The notes under the pieces are model-generated. The model was given only the letters and a program-made list of their open reading frames with translations. It was not told the DNA's origin and ran no database searches. Positions 1 through 5,874 of a stretch of DNA of 10,534 nt are shown piece after piece. This DNA comes from an uncultured Hyphomicrobiales bacterium (GTDB lineage: Bacteria > Pseudomonadota > Alphaproteobacteria > Rhizobiales > Beijerinckiaceae). The position numbers and the translations under genes were made by a program. The stretch spans positions 1-10,534 of the forward strand of contig CAIXDD010000230.1 in the NCBI GenBank assembly GCA_903918155.1, read 5' to 3'. How positions within the stretch are numbered: position 1 is the stretch's first letter; each line of letters begins with the position of its first letter.

Positions 1-116
1 ACCAGCGCATTGACCGAAGAGACCAGAACGGCTGCCAGAACGAGCCATGTCATCGCCTTGCCGATGCGCTCGTTCACGACATCCACCGCCCGGCTGAACG
101 TGAGCAAAAACTGCAT
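1..116 (-). CDS. TRAP transporter small permease (DctQ-like), 5' part only
   Basis: The first 38 codons of a minus-strand gene whose 3' part lies beyond the left edge. The translation begins MQFLLTFSRAVDVVNERIGK and continues into a hydrophobic helix (TWLVLAAVLVSSVNALV). This 'hydrophobic start, xxDxxNERIGK, first transmembrane segment' layout is typical of the four-helix small subunit of TRAP (DctPQM) transporters, which binds the large DctM permease and helps drive Na+-coupled uptake of organic acids delivered by a periplasmic receptor. The ATG is preceded by a purine-rich GAGGGGGG at about 5 nt spacing, which supports this start. The dctM and dctP genes are not in the window. The gene lies 149 bp downstream of the EamA exporter, on the same strand, across a tandem repeat. 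Only 38 residues are visible, so the family call is by resemblance; another small membrane protein is possible. Confidence 0.7.
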   Translation of the reverse strand, partial: MQFLLTFSRAVDVVNERIGKAMTWLVLAAVLVSSVNAL

Positions 117-152
117 GAAAGCCCCCCTCTTCGCCGCGCGCCGCTCAGCGCC

Positions 153-208
153 TCTAGCCAAGCCCTTCTCGCCAAGCCCTTCTCGCCAAGCGCGTCTAGC
201 CAAGCCCC
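153..208. repeat. Tandem repeat, four 14-bp units
   Basis: Four head-to-tail 14-bp units at 153-166, 167-180, 181-194 and 195-208. The plus-strand consensus is TCT(A/C)GCCAAGCCCT. Units 1 and 4 carry TAGCC, units 2 and 3 carry TCGCC, and the core GCCAAGC is invariant in all four. The array fills part of the 149-bp gap between the exporter gene stop and the TRAP small permease start, so it lies in the leader or promoter area of the permease gene. Read on the minus strand it gives GGCTTGGC cores every 14 bp. It could be slippage-generated repeat DNA or a set of regulator binding sites; nothing seen decides this. Confidence 0.85.
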
Positions 209-265
209 AGCCGCGCCGCGCCGATACCATGGCCTGCGACAAGCCGCCACAGAAAAGCGGCGCGC

Positions 266-1144
266 TCACGCGGCCGGCGCGTCCGGTCTGCGCGCCTGTC
301 TGCGCATCGTATAGATTCCTGCGGCGGCGACCATAGCGATGCCAAGGCCCGCGACCGCGTCGGGCGCGTCGCCCCAGACGAGATAGCCCAGCAGGATCGC
401 CAGCGGCACGCCGGCATAGCGCAGCGGCGCGATGACGGAGGCTTCCGCCGCCCGATAGGCGACGATGATCGCGAAATTGCCGCAGCCCACGGTCAGCGCC
501 GCCGCGAGGATGAGGCCCCATGTCGCCCCGTCCGGCCAAATCCACGGCTGGAAGGGCGCGAGCGCGAGCCCCGCCGCCATCGTGCCGAAGGTCGCCGTCA
601 GCGTCACCATCGTCGAGGGCGCCCAGCGCGGAATGGCGCGCGTGGTCAGGTCGCGCGCGGCCACCAGAACGGCGGCCAGAAAGGCGAGGCCCATCGACAG
701 GTCGAAGCCCTGCGGGCTTGGCCGCACGATCAGCGCCATGCCCAGAAAACCCGCCAGGATCGCGCCCCAGCGGGCGGCGCCGACTTTCTCGCCGAACAAG
801 ACGGCGGCGGCCGCGGTGGCGATGATGGGCGAGGATTGCAGCACGCTGAACACGTCGGCGATGGGCGCCTGGCTGAGCGCGGTCAGATAGGCGGCGATCA
901 TGGCCGATTCCAGCGCCGTGCGCGCCAGCACATGCGGCTGCACGAGCGCGGCCGGCGTGAAGGGCACCCGCCATGCGAAGATGAGCCCGGCCACCATGAC
1001 GAGGGCGAGCCCGCCGCGCAGCGCGAGCACCTGCGAGATCGACAGGCTCTCCGCCGCCGCTTTCATCAGCACGTCGGTTGCGGTGAAACAGGCCACGGCC
1101 GCGAGCATGGCGAGCATGCCCTTGCGATTGTCGGTGGGATGCAC
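266..1144 (-). CDS. DMT superfamily (EamA) membrane transporter
   Basis: A 292-residue inner-membrane protein with two tandem EamA halves, about ten hydrophobic helices in all. The first half begins with the helix at residues 10-28 followed by a conserved lysine (LMKAAAESL). It contains the QAPIADVFSVLQSSPIIA and LFGEKVGAARWGAILAGFLG motifs (residues 92-135) typical of EamA exporters. The second half repeats the pattern with RYAGVPLAILLGYLVWGD (242-259) and GLGIAMVAAAGIY. The length matches the family norm of about 290-300. Members usually export amino acids, nucleosides or other metabolites; the substrate is not predictable here. The start is a GTG, chosen because a GAAAGG Shine-Dalgarno lies 10 nt upstream; a later ATG (residue 10) is a weaker alternative. 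It follows moaA by 28 bp on the same strand, so it is probably in its transcript. A weak GC hairpin (243-261) follows the stop. Confidence 0.9.
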   Translation of the reverse strand: MHPTDNRKGMLAMLAAVACFTATDVLMKAAAESLSISQVLALRGGLALVMVAGLIFAWRVPFTPAALVQPHVLARTALESAMIAAYLTALSQAPIADVFSVLQSSPIIATAAAAVLFGEKVGAARWGAILAGFLGMALIVRPSPQGFDLSMGLAFLAAVLVAARDLTTRAIPRWAPSTMVTLTATFGTMAAGLALAPFQPWIWPDGATWGLILAAALTVGCGNFAIIVAYRAAEASVIAPLRYAGVPLAILLGYLVWGDAPDAVAGLGIAMVAAAGIYTMRRQARRPDAPAA

Positions 1145-1172
1145 GCGGCTTCGACCTTTCGCGGAGCGCGGC

Positions 1173-2204
1173 TCAGCCGCCCGTGACGCTCATGTGGCGG
1201 CCGACGGCGGGCGCGCGCGTCGTGCGGTCGATCACGAAATCATGGCCCTTGGGCTTGCGCAGGATCGCGCGCTCGATGGCGGCGTTCAGCGCCTCGTCGC
1301 TCTCGCTGGCGCGCAGGGGCGTGCGCAAATCGGCGGCGTCTTCCTGACCGAGGCACATATAGAGCGTGCCCGTGCAGGTCACGCGCACGCGATTGCAGCT
1401 TTCGCAGAAATTATGCGTGAGCGGCGTGATGAAACCGATGCGCCCGCCCGTCTCCTTGACGCGCATGTAGCGCGCGGGGCCGCCCGTGGCGTAATCGCTG
1501 TGCTCCAGCGAGAAAACCTCCGAAAGACGCGCCTGCACGCGGGTGAGCGGCAGATATTGATCGACGCGCGCGGCCTCGATGTCGCCGAGCGGCATGACTT
1601 CGATGAAGGTGAGGTCCATGCCGCGGCCATGCGCCCAGCGCGTCATGGATTCGAATTCGTCCTCGTTGACGCCGGCGAGCGCCACCGCGTTGATCTTCAC
1701 CTGCAGGCCAGCGGCCTGCGCGGCGTCGAGCCCGGCGAGCACCTTGCCGAGATCGCCCCAGCGGGTGATCTCGCGGAATTTCGCCGGGTCCAGCGTGTCG
1801 AGCGACACGTTGATGCGACGAACGCCGCAGGCGGCGAGGTCTTTCGCGAAACGCGCGAGCTGCGAGCCGTTGGTGGTGACGGTGAGTTCTTCGAGCGCGC
1901 CGCTGGAGAGATGGCGCGAGAGACCCTGAAACAATTTCATGATGTCGCGCCGCACGAGCGGCTCGCCGCCGGTGATGCGCAGCTTGCGCGTGCCGCGCGC
2001 GACGAAGGCGCTGCACAGGCGGTCCAGCTCCTCCAGCGTCAGCAGGTCGCCCTTGGGCAGGAAGTTCATGTCTTCCGACATGCAATAGACGCAGCGGAAG
2101 TCGCAACGGTCGGTGACCGAGACGCGAACATAGGTGATCGCCCGCCCGAAGGGGTCGATCAGCGGCTTGTCGGCGGTCGTGGGCAGCGGCGCGTGGACGT
2201 TCAT
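1173..2204 (-). CDS. moaA: GTP 3',8-cyclase MoaA, molybdenum cofactor biosynthesis
   Basis: A 343-residue radical-SAM enzyme catalysing the first step of molybdenum cofactor synthesis: conversion of GTP to 3',8-cyclo-7,8-dihydro-GTP, which MoaC then turns into cyclic pyranopterin monophosphate. All hallmarks are visible. The radical-SAM cluster motif CxxxCxxC is at C34, C38 and C41, inside VSVTDRCDFRCVYC. The SAM-binding GGEP is at 79-82. The second 4Fe-4S cluster cysteines are C267, C270 and C284 (CESCNRVRVTCTGTLYMC), with the spacing known for MoaA. The C-terminal Gly-Gly (SVTGG) is needed for catalysis. Length is normal. The ATG has a strong GGAGGGAGG ribosome binding site about 10 nt upstream. 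The EamA exporter follows 28 bp downstream, probably in the same operon; no other mo gene is in the window. It is cytoplasmic. Confidence 0.98.
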   Translation of the reverse strand: MNVHAPLPTTADKPLIDPFGRAITYVRVSVTDRCDFRCVYCMSEDMNFLPKGDLLTLEELDRLCSAFVARGTRKLRITGGEPLVRRDIMKLFQGLSRHLSSGALEELTVTTNGSQLARFAKDLAACGVRRINVSLDTLDPAKFREITRWGDLGKVLAGLDAAQAAGLQVKINAVALAGVNEDEFESMTRWAHGRGMDLTFIEVMPLGDIEAARVDQYLPLTRVQARLSEVFSLEHSDYATGGPARYMRVKETGGRIGFITPLTHNFCESCNRVRVTCTGTLYMCLGQEDAADLRTPLRASESDEALNAAIERAILRKPKGHDFVIDRTTRAPAVGRHMSVTGG

Positions 2205-2228
2205 GTGCGAAGTGCCTCCCTCCGCGCC

Positions 2229-2234
2229 AGTATA
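2229..2234 (-). promoter_or_regulatory. Possible -10 element for moaA
   Basis: On the minus strand this reads TATACT, within GACGTATATACTGG, a near-perfect sigma-70 -10 hexamer standing out in a very GC-rich stretch. It ends 24 nt before the moaA ATG, so transcription would start just ahead of the ribosome binding site with a very short leader. No convincing -35 hexamer sits 16-18 nt further upstream, so the element may need an activator or may be chance. Confidence 0.4.
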
Positions 2235-2293
2235 TACGTCTGGATACAGCGCTTGGGTAGGGGGCGGCGGCCCCGGCGCGTCGCTTCGCAGGC

Positions 2294-2309
2294 GTTTTCA
2301 CGTGGAACC
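2294..2309. promoter_or_regulatory. Imperfect parS-like palindromic sequence
   Basis: The plus strand reads GTTTTCACGTGGAACC. The CACGTG core (2299-2304) with flanking TTT and GAAC matches 13 of 16 positions of the widely conserved ParB-binding parS sequence, written as TGTTTCACGTGGAACA. The mismatches are the two outermost left positions and the outermost right position. Known chromosomal parS sites are usually closer matches, so this may be a degenerate site, a binding site for an unrelated regulator of moaA or of the small ORF downstream, or chance. Confidence 0.25.
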
Positions 2310-2335
2310 GTCCAGTCGGCCGGGCATTGGCCGGC

Positions 2336-2602
2336 ATGACCCGTTCACCGCATCTGCCGGCGCAGGCCGGTCCCCCGCCTGATCCCGCCGCCGCGCCTCT
2401 GGGCACCGATGACGAGGCCGGCGGCGCCCATGTCAGCCGCGCGACGAGCCCGGAGGCGGGCGGCGGGCGCGGCGGCGAGCCCCGCCGCAGCTGCGCCAGC
2501 GCGGCGATCCGCGACGCGCCGCCGGGCTGGCCCACGTTCGCCATGGCGGCCGCCGTTCTGGCGAGCGGCCTGGCTTTGACCTATGCGGCGCTTTGGGGCT
2601 GA
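2336..2602 (+). CDS. Hypothetical small protein with C-terminal membrane helix
   Basis: An 88-residue ORF from ATG at 2336 to TGA at 2602 (an in-frame TTG lies at 2327). I do not recognise it. Residues 1 to about 60 are rich in Pro, Ala, Gly and Arg and probably disordered. The last 24 residues form a clean hydrophobic helix ending at the C-terminus (FAMAAAVLASGLALTYAALW), compatible with a tail-anchored or single-span inner-membrane protein. Third codon positions are mostly G or C, as in the neighbouring real genes, but random ORFs in this GC-rich DNA can look similar. No clear ribosome binding site precedes the ATG. It lies divergent from moaA and convergent with the L,D-transpeptidase gene, whose stop is 16 bp away. 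Support comes mainly from the hydrophobic tail and the otherwise empty 414-bp space. Confidence 0.4.
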   Translation: MTRSPHLPAQAGPPPDPAAAPLGTDDEAGGAHVSRATSPEAGGGRGGEPRRSCASAAIRDAPPGWPTFAMAAAVLASGLALTYAALWG

Positions 2603-2618
2603 GGCGCCTGCGGCCTCG

Positions 2619-3215
2619 TCAGCGCAGCACGATCACGCGGGCGCCCACGCGCACGCGGTCGTAAAGATCCGTCACGTCCTCGTTGGTCATGCGGAAACAG
2701 CCCGAGGAGACCGCCTCGCCGATCGTCTCCGGCTCGTTGGATCCGTGGATGCGGTAGAGCGAGGAGCCCAGATAGAGCGCGCGCGCGCCCAGCGGATTGT
2801 CGGGGCCGCCCTTCATGAAGCGCGGCAGGTCGGGCCGGCGCTTGAGCATCTGGGCCGGCGGCGTCCATGACGGCCATTCCGCCTTGCGCGTGATCGCCTG
2901 CGAGCCGCTCCATTGAAAGCCGGGACGGCCGACGCCCACGCCATATTGAATGGCCTTGCCGTCCTCCATCACATAATAGAGCCGGCGCTCCTTGGTGGAG
3001 ACGACGATGGTGCCCGGCGCATATTGGGTCGTGAATTGCACCACGCGGCGGGGCAGGGCCGCCTGCTGCGGGCGCAGGCCCAGACCGTTGCGCAAATTCT
3101 GGAAGGGCGCCGAGAAAAACTCGGCCGCGCTCTCCTGCGCTTGGGCGGGAAGGGCGGCGCCGGAGGCTAGAAGGGCCGCGGCGGCGGCGGCGCGAAAGGC
3201 GTTCATGAAAGGCAT
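2619..3215 (-). CDS. L,D-transpeptidase (YkuD fold), secreted
   Basis: A 198-residue exported protein. The N-terminus is a signal peptide with an Ala-rich core ending in the cleavage-like site ALPAQAQE (cut near residue 26-27). The YkuD domain starts around residue 66 (APGTIVVSTKERRLYYV) and contains the family's YGVGVGRPGF stretch at 91-100. It ends with the active site: H157 in the RIHGSN motif and catalytic C173 in SSGCFRM. Enzymes of this family form 3-3 peptidoglycan cross-links or attach proteins to the peptide stem, and act in the periplasm. The short form with only a YkuD domain is common in Rhizobiales, which carry many such paralogues. ATG at 3215 is used; ATG at 3206 is almost equally possible, since both have weak ribosome binding sites. 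The reading frame stays open upstream to 3572, but that part overlaps the YeeE gene and lacks domain features. The gene is separated from YeeE by a probable terminator, so it is likely transcribed alone. Confidence 0.93.
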   Translation of the reverse strand: MPFMNAFRAAAAAALLASGAALPAQAQESAAEFFSAPFQNLRNGLGLRPQQAALPRRVVQFTTQYAPGTIVVSTKERRLYYVMEDGKAIQYGVGVGRPGFQWSGSQAITRKAEWPSWTPPAQMLKRRPDLPRFMKGGPDNPLGARALYLGSSLYRIHGSNEPETIGEAVSSGCFRMTNEDVTDLYDRVRVGARVIVLR

Positions 3216-3322
3216 GTGCGATCCCAATGTCCTGGAGCGGGCGGCGGCGGCGGCCGCGCGCAAGCCCGCCTCAAGGTCTTGATCGCATTTGCCGGAGCGC
3301 GGAGGCAACCGTTCCGCGCGTG

Positions 3323-3346
3323 AAAAACGGCTCGGGCGGCGCCGTT
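3323..3346 (-). terminator. Rho-independent terminator after the YeeE/YedE gene
   Basis: Read on the minus strand: a 6-bp stem AACGGC/GCCGTT with a 9-nt loop, running directly into a run of five T. It starts 53 bp after the YeeE/YedE stop codon and upstream of the L,D-transpeptidase start, so it would end the receptor-permease transcript. The stem is modest, but the T tract is distinctive in this GC-rich region. Confidence 0.6.
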
Positions 3347-3399
3347 GCGCGGGCTTGTTGCGCGCGGGCAACAGCCGGCCCGGAGGACGGCGGCGGACG

Positions 3400-4623
3400 T
3401 CAGCAGGCGCGCGGCGTGCGCTCCACCGGCATGCCGAACAGGGGGCGCAGCTGGACGCCGATCCAATTGCCCGGCAGGCAGCACAGGATCCAGAGCCAGC
3501 CATGCAGGCTGCCGGAGGCGATTCCGCTGAAGAAAGCCCCGATGTTGCAGCCGTAGGACAGGCGCGCGCCATAGCCCAGCAGCAGGCCGCCGATGACGCT
3601 CGCTACGATCTGGCCCATGGGGATCGACCAGACGGGCCGGAACTTGCCCGCCGCCGCGGCGGCGCCGAACGCGCCCAGAACGAGCCCGAAATCCATCACC
3701 GAGGTCACGTCGGTCAGGATGCTGGAGGCGAGCGCGTTGCGCGACCATTCATCTGACCAGGAGGCCCAGGAGGCGACGTCGACGCCCGCCGCCTGCAGGG
3801 TCTTGGCGCCCCACAAGGCGAAGGCCCCCGTGATGCCCCAGGGGCGGCCGGCGAGCCAGAGCGTGGCGAAATTCAGCCCGGCCAGAAGAAGCGCGCCCGC
3901 CGCCAGCGACCAGGGGCCGCGCAGGAGCGTCGCGCCCGGCGGCCGGCCGGCGGCGCCCGAAATGGGCTCGACCTTTCCATGCGCGCGCAGTTCGATCGCG
4001 CGGGCGGCGAACCAGACGAGGGCGAAGACGGCGAGATTGGCCGCCAGCGCGGGCCAGAGGCCGAAACCCTCCACCACGGAGAACGGGGGAAGGGAGGGCA
4101 GGGCCTGCCACCAGGCCAGATGCGCCCAGCCGATCACGGAGCCCGCCACGAAAAACGCGAGCGTGATCGCCATGCGCGCGCTGCCGCCGCCCACGGTGAA
4201 CAGCGTGCCCGATCCGCAGCCGCCCCCGATCTGCATGCCGATTCCGAACAGGAAGGCGCCGACGATCACCGAGGTTCCCGCCGGCAGGACGAAGCCTCCG
4301 ACCGGCTGGCCGAAAATCCCCCCCGCCGCGAGCGCGGGAAAGAACAGGAGAACGGCCACGCCCAGCATGAGCATTTGCGCGCGCACGCCGGCGCTGCGCC
4401 CGTCCGCCATCAGCACGCGGAAGGCGGCGGTGAACCCGAAGCTCGCATGATAGAGCGTGAGGCCGAGCGCGACGCCCACGCCATATAGCCCCAACATCCG
4501 CGCGCCCTGCGTCCAGCCCACGAGCGCGCCCAGCGCGACGACGGCGAGCGCCGCGCCCGTTATCGCGCGCGGCTGCGCGAACAGGGCGGGGCGGCCGGGG
4601 GCGGACGCGGATGCGGCGGTCAT
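3400..4623 (-). CDS. YeeE/YedE family membrane protein (TsuA-like sulfur transporter)
   Basis: A 407-residue polytopic inner-membrane protein with the duplicated YeeE/YedE (DUF395) architecture. Half one carries the re-entrant motif GIGMQIGGGCGSGTLF (C136), half two LSYGCNIGAFFSGIASGSLH (C359). In the characterised relatives TsuA/YeeE, conserved cysteines in these motifs pass thiosulfate across the membrane; other relatives are linked to selenium or sulfur metabolism. The third TsuA cysteine, near the first helix, appears to be missing: the matching stretch reads ASFGFTAAFR, with Gly64 where many relatives have Cys. A hydrophilic loop at about 210-235 separates the halves. The C-terminus has a Cys pair (381-382). 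The start lies 10 bp after the TctC-like gene stop, and the upstream TTGAGGGC, which overlaps that stop codon, would serve as ribosome binding site, implying translational coupling. A terminator follows. The family is certain; thiosulfate as substrate is inference. Confidence 0.9.
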   Translation of the reverse strand: MTAASASAPGRPALFAQPRAITGAALAVVALGALVGWTQGARMLGLYGVGVALGLTLYHASFGFTAAFRVLMADGRSAGVRAQMLMLGVAVLLFFPALAAGGIFGQPVGGFVLPAGTSVIVGAFLFGIGMQIGGGCGSGTLFTVGGGSARMAITLAFFVAGSVIGWAHLAWWQALPSLPPFSVVEGFGLWPALAANLAVFALVWFAARAIELRAHGKVEPISGAAGRPPGATLLRGPWSLAAGALLLAGLNFATLWLAGRPWGITGAFALWGAKTLQAAGVDVASWASWSDEWSRNALASSILTDVTSVMDFGLVLGAFGAAAAAGKFRPVWSIPMGQIVASVIGGLLLGYGARLSYGCNIGAFFSGIASGSLHGWLWILCCLPGNWIGVQLRPLFGMPVERTPRAC

Positions 4624-4633
4624 TGGGCTGCCC

Positions 4634-5683
4634 TCAAGGCTGGATGATGCGCTTGGCGCGGTCCACGACTTCGGGCGGGCTCGCGAAAATGCGGGCGACG
4701 AGATCCTGCACCTTCTGGCCGGAGGAGGGCGCGATGTCGATGCGCGACTTCTTCGCGTCCTCCAGGAATTCCACGTCCGTGAAGGTCTTGTCGAAGGCCT
4801 CGCGCAGAATCCTGACCTGCGCCTCGGGCGTGCCCGGCGGCAGGATATAGGGACGCCCGAAGATCTGCTGGCTCACCACGAGCTCGGCGGCTTTCTTGTC
4901 GAGATCGTTCTTCACGAAGCCCCACATGGCGGGCACGCCCATCTGCGACAGCTCCGATTCCTCTTCCAGCGCCGTCTGGACGAGAAGATTGATCTTCTTG
5001 TCGCGCAGCCAGTCGGGACGCTGCGCCTTCAGGCTCGACCAGTCGAGGCCGCATAATCCGTCCACTTCGCCGCGTTCGATGGCGAGGAAGAGATCGGCCG
5101 TGCCCTTGTAGCCGCTGACGATCTCAAATTGCCCGCCGGCGACGTTCTTCAGCATCGCCGCGTAATCGCGCGTGGAGCCGCCCGCCGCGCTGGCGCCGAC
5201 GATGGTCTTCTGCTTCTGCGCGTCGGCGAAGGTCTTCACCTGCGAGCCGACGCCCGTGGCGCAAACGCGCGTGCCGCTGTCGGCGCTGGCGAGATAGATG
5301 AATTTCGCGGGATCGAACAGCGTCTGGGGCTTGGGGTCGAGGATCGGGCCGATGATCACGCCGGGGAAGATCGCACCGATCCAGGTGCCGTCCTTCGGCG
5401 CGGTCGTGAAGATCGCCGCCGCCGCCGTGCCGCTGCCGGCGCCGACCATGTTGCGCGGCGTGATCGAGGGCGCGCCGGGAATGTGGCGGGCCAGATGCCG
5501 GGCGATGGTGCGCGCATAGACGTCATAGCCGCCGCCCACGTCGCTGCCGATGAGAAGCGTGATCGCCTTGCCGGCGTAGAAAGGGTTCGCGTTCGCCGGC
5601 GCAGATCCCTGACCCTGCGCTGCGCCGGCCGTGACCATCGACAGGCAGGCTGCGGCGAACGCGCTCGTGCGGAACTTGAACAT
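4634..5683 (-). CDS. TctC/Bug-type periplasmic solute receptor (paralogue 1)
   Basis: A 349-residue exported binding protein of the tripartite tricarboxylate transporter receptor family. It has a signal peptide (residues 1 to about 26, ending GAAQGQG). The family core follows: FYAGKAITLLIG at 35-46, GGGYDVYARTIARHLARHIPG at 50-70, then a NMVGAGSGTA loop at 78-87, which in Bug proteins lines the ligand cleft. C141 and C211 match cysteines in the two other receptors of the window. Such proteins capture organic acids or similar small molecules in the periplasm for TctAB, and some act as sensors; no tctA or tctB is nearby. A strong AGGGAGA ribosome binding site precedes the ATG. The next gene, 10 bp downstream, encodes a YeeE/YedE permease, an uncommon partner that suggests the receptor serves that protein or shares its substrate. 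A promoter lies about 55 bp upstream. Confidence 0.92.
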   Translation of the reverse strand: MFKFRTSAFAAACLSMVTAGAAQGQGSAPANANPFYAGKAITLLIGSDVGGGYDVYARTIARHLARHIPGAPSITPRNMVGAGSGTAAAAIFTTAPKDGTWIGAIFPGVIIGPILDPKPQTLFDPAKFIYLASADSGTRVCATGVGSQVKTFADAQKQKTIVGASAAGGSTRDYAAMLKNVAGGQFEIVSGYKGTADLFLAIERGEVDGLCGLDWSSLKAQRPDWLRDKKINLLVQTALEEESELSQMGVPAMWGFVKNDLDKKAAELVVSQQIFGRPYILPPGTPEAQVRILREAFDKTFTDVEFLEDAKKSRIDIAPSSGQKVQDLVARIFASPPEVVDRAKRIIQP

Positions 5684-5737
5684 GGGTCTCCCTTTCTCCC
5701 TCGCTCCCCGACGGCGGCGCCAGCCGGGCGAAAGCGG

Positions 5738-5766
5738 GAAATATGGCTATTCGCGCGGCTTCGCAA
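5738..5766 (-). promoter_or_regulatory. Sigma-70-type promoter of the receptor-YeeE operon
   Basis: On the minus strand: TTGCGA (-35, 5766-5761), a 17-bp spacer, then TATTTC (-10, 5743-5738), located 54 nt ahead of the receptor start codon. Both hexamers fit the housekeeping pattern with ideal spacing, and the -10 lies in one of the few AT-rich spots of this intergenic region. Confidence 0.5.
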
Positions 5767-5792
5767 GCGCATGCGGCCTAGTGCAGCTTGCG
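5762..5792. promoter_or_regulatory. Inverted repeat between divergent receptor genes, possible operator
   Basis: A perfect 7-bp inverted repeat, CGCAAGC at 5762-5768 and GCTTGCG at 5786-5792, separated by 17 bp. The left arm overlaps the -35 hexamer of the minus-strand operon promoter, and the element sits in the 191-bp gap shared by two divergent receptor genes. This position would suit a regulator controlling both directions. Seven-base arms can arise by chance in GC-rich DNA. Confidence 0.3.
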
Positions 5793-5874
5793 TCGCAGGG
5801 GCGGGGCTTGCCAGAGCGCGCGCGGCGAGCCAAATCTGCCGCAGGGCGCAGCCGCGCCGGCAGGGGAGGGATTT

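Noticed and set aside
153..208. CRISPR array.
   Set aside because: Units are 14 bp and directly adjacent with no spacers, and no cas gene is present.
2205..2330. Molybdenum cofactor riboswitch ahead of moaA.
   Set aside because: The likely -10 leaves only about 18 nt of leader, and I could not see the conserved Moco RNA helices in the interval.
900..2339. Long plus-strand open frame (about 480 codons) opposite moaA and the exporter gene.
   Set aside because: It lies antisense to two clearly identified genes; the translation is Arg/Ala/His-rich with no domain or ribosome binding site. It is a by-product of high GC content.
1411..2544. Minus-strand open frame overlapping moaA in another frame.
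   Set aside because: The translation is low-complexity Arg/Ala/Pro and conflicts with moaA, which has every catalytic motif.
3216..3572. N-terminal extension of the L,D-transpeptidase frame.
   Set aside because: The extension overlaps the YeeE gene, lacks a domain, and would bury an evident signal peptide inside the protein.
3979..4488. Plus-strand open frame opposite the YeeE gene.
   Set aside because: Antisense to a gene with clear family motifs; translation is Arg/Glu/His-rich without features.
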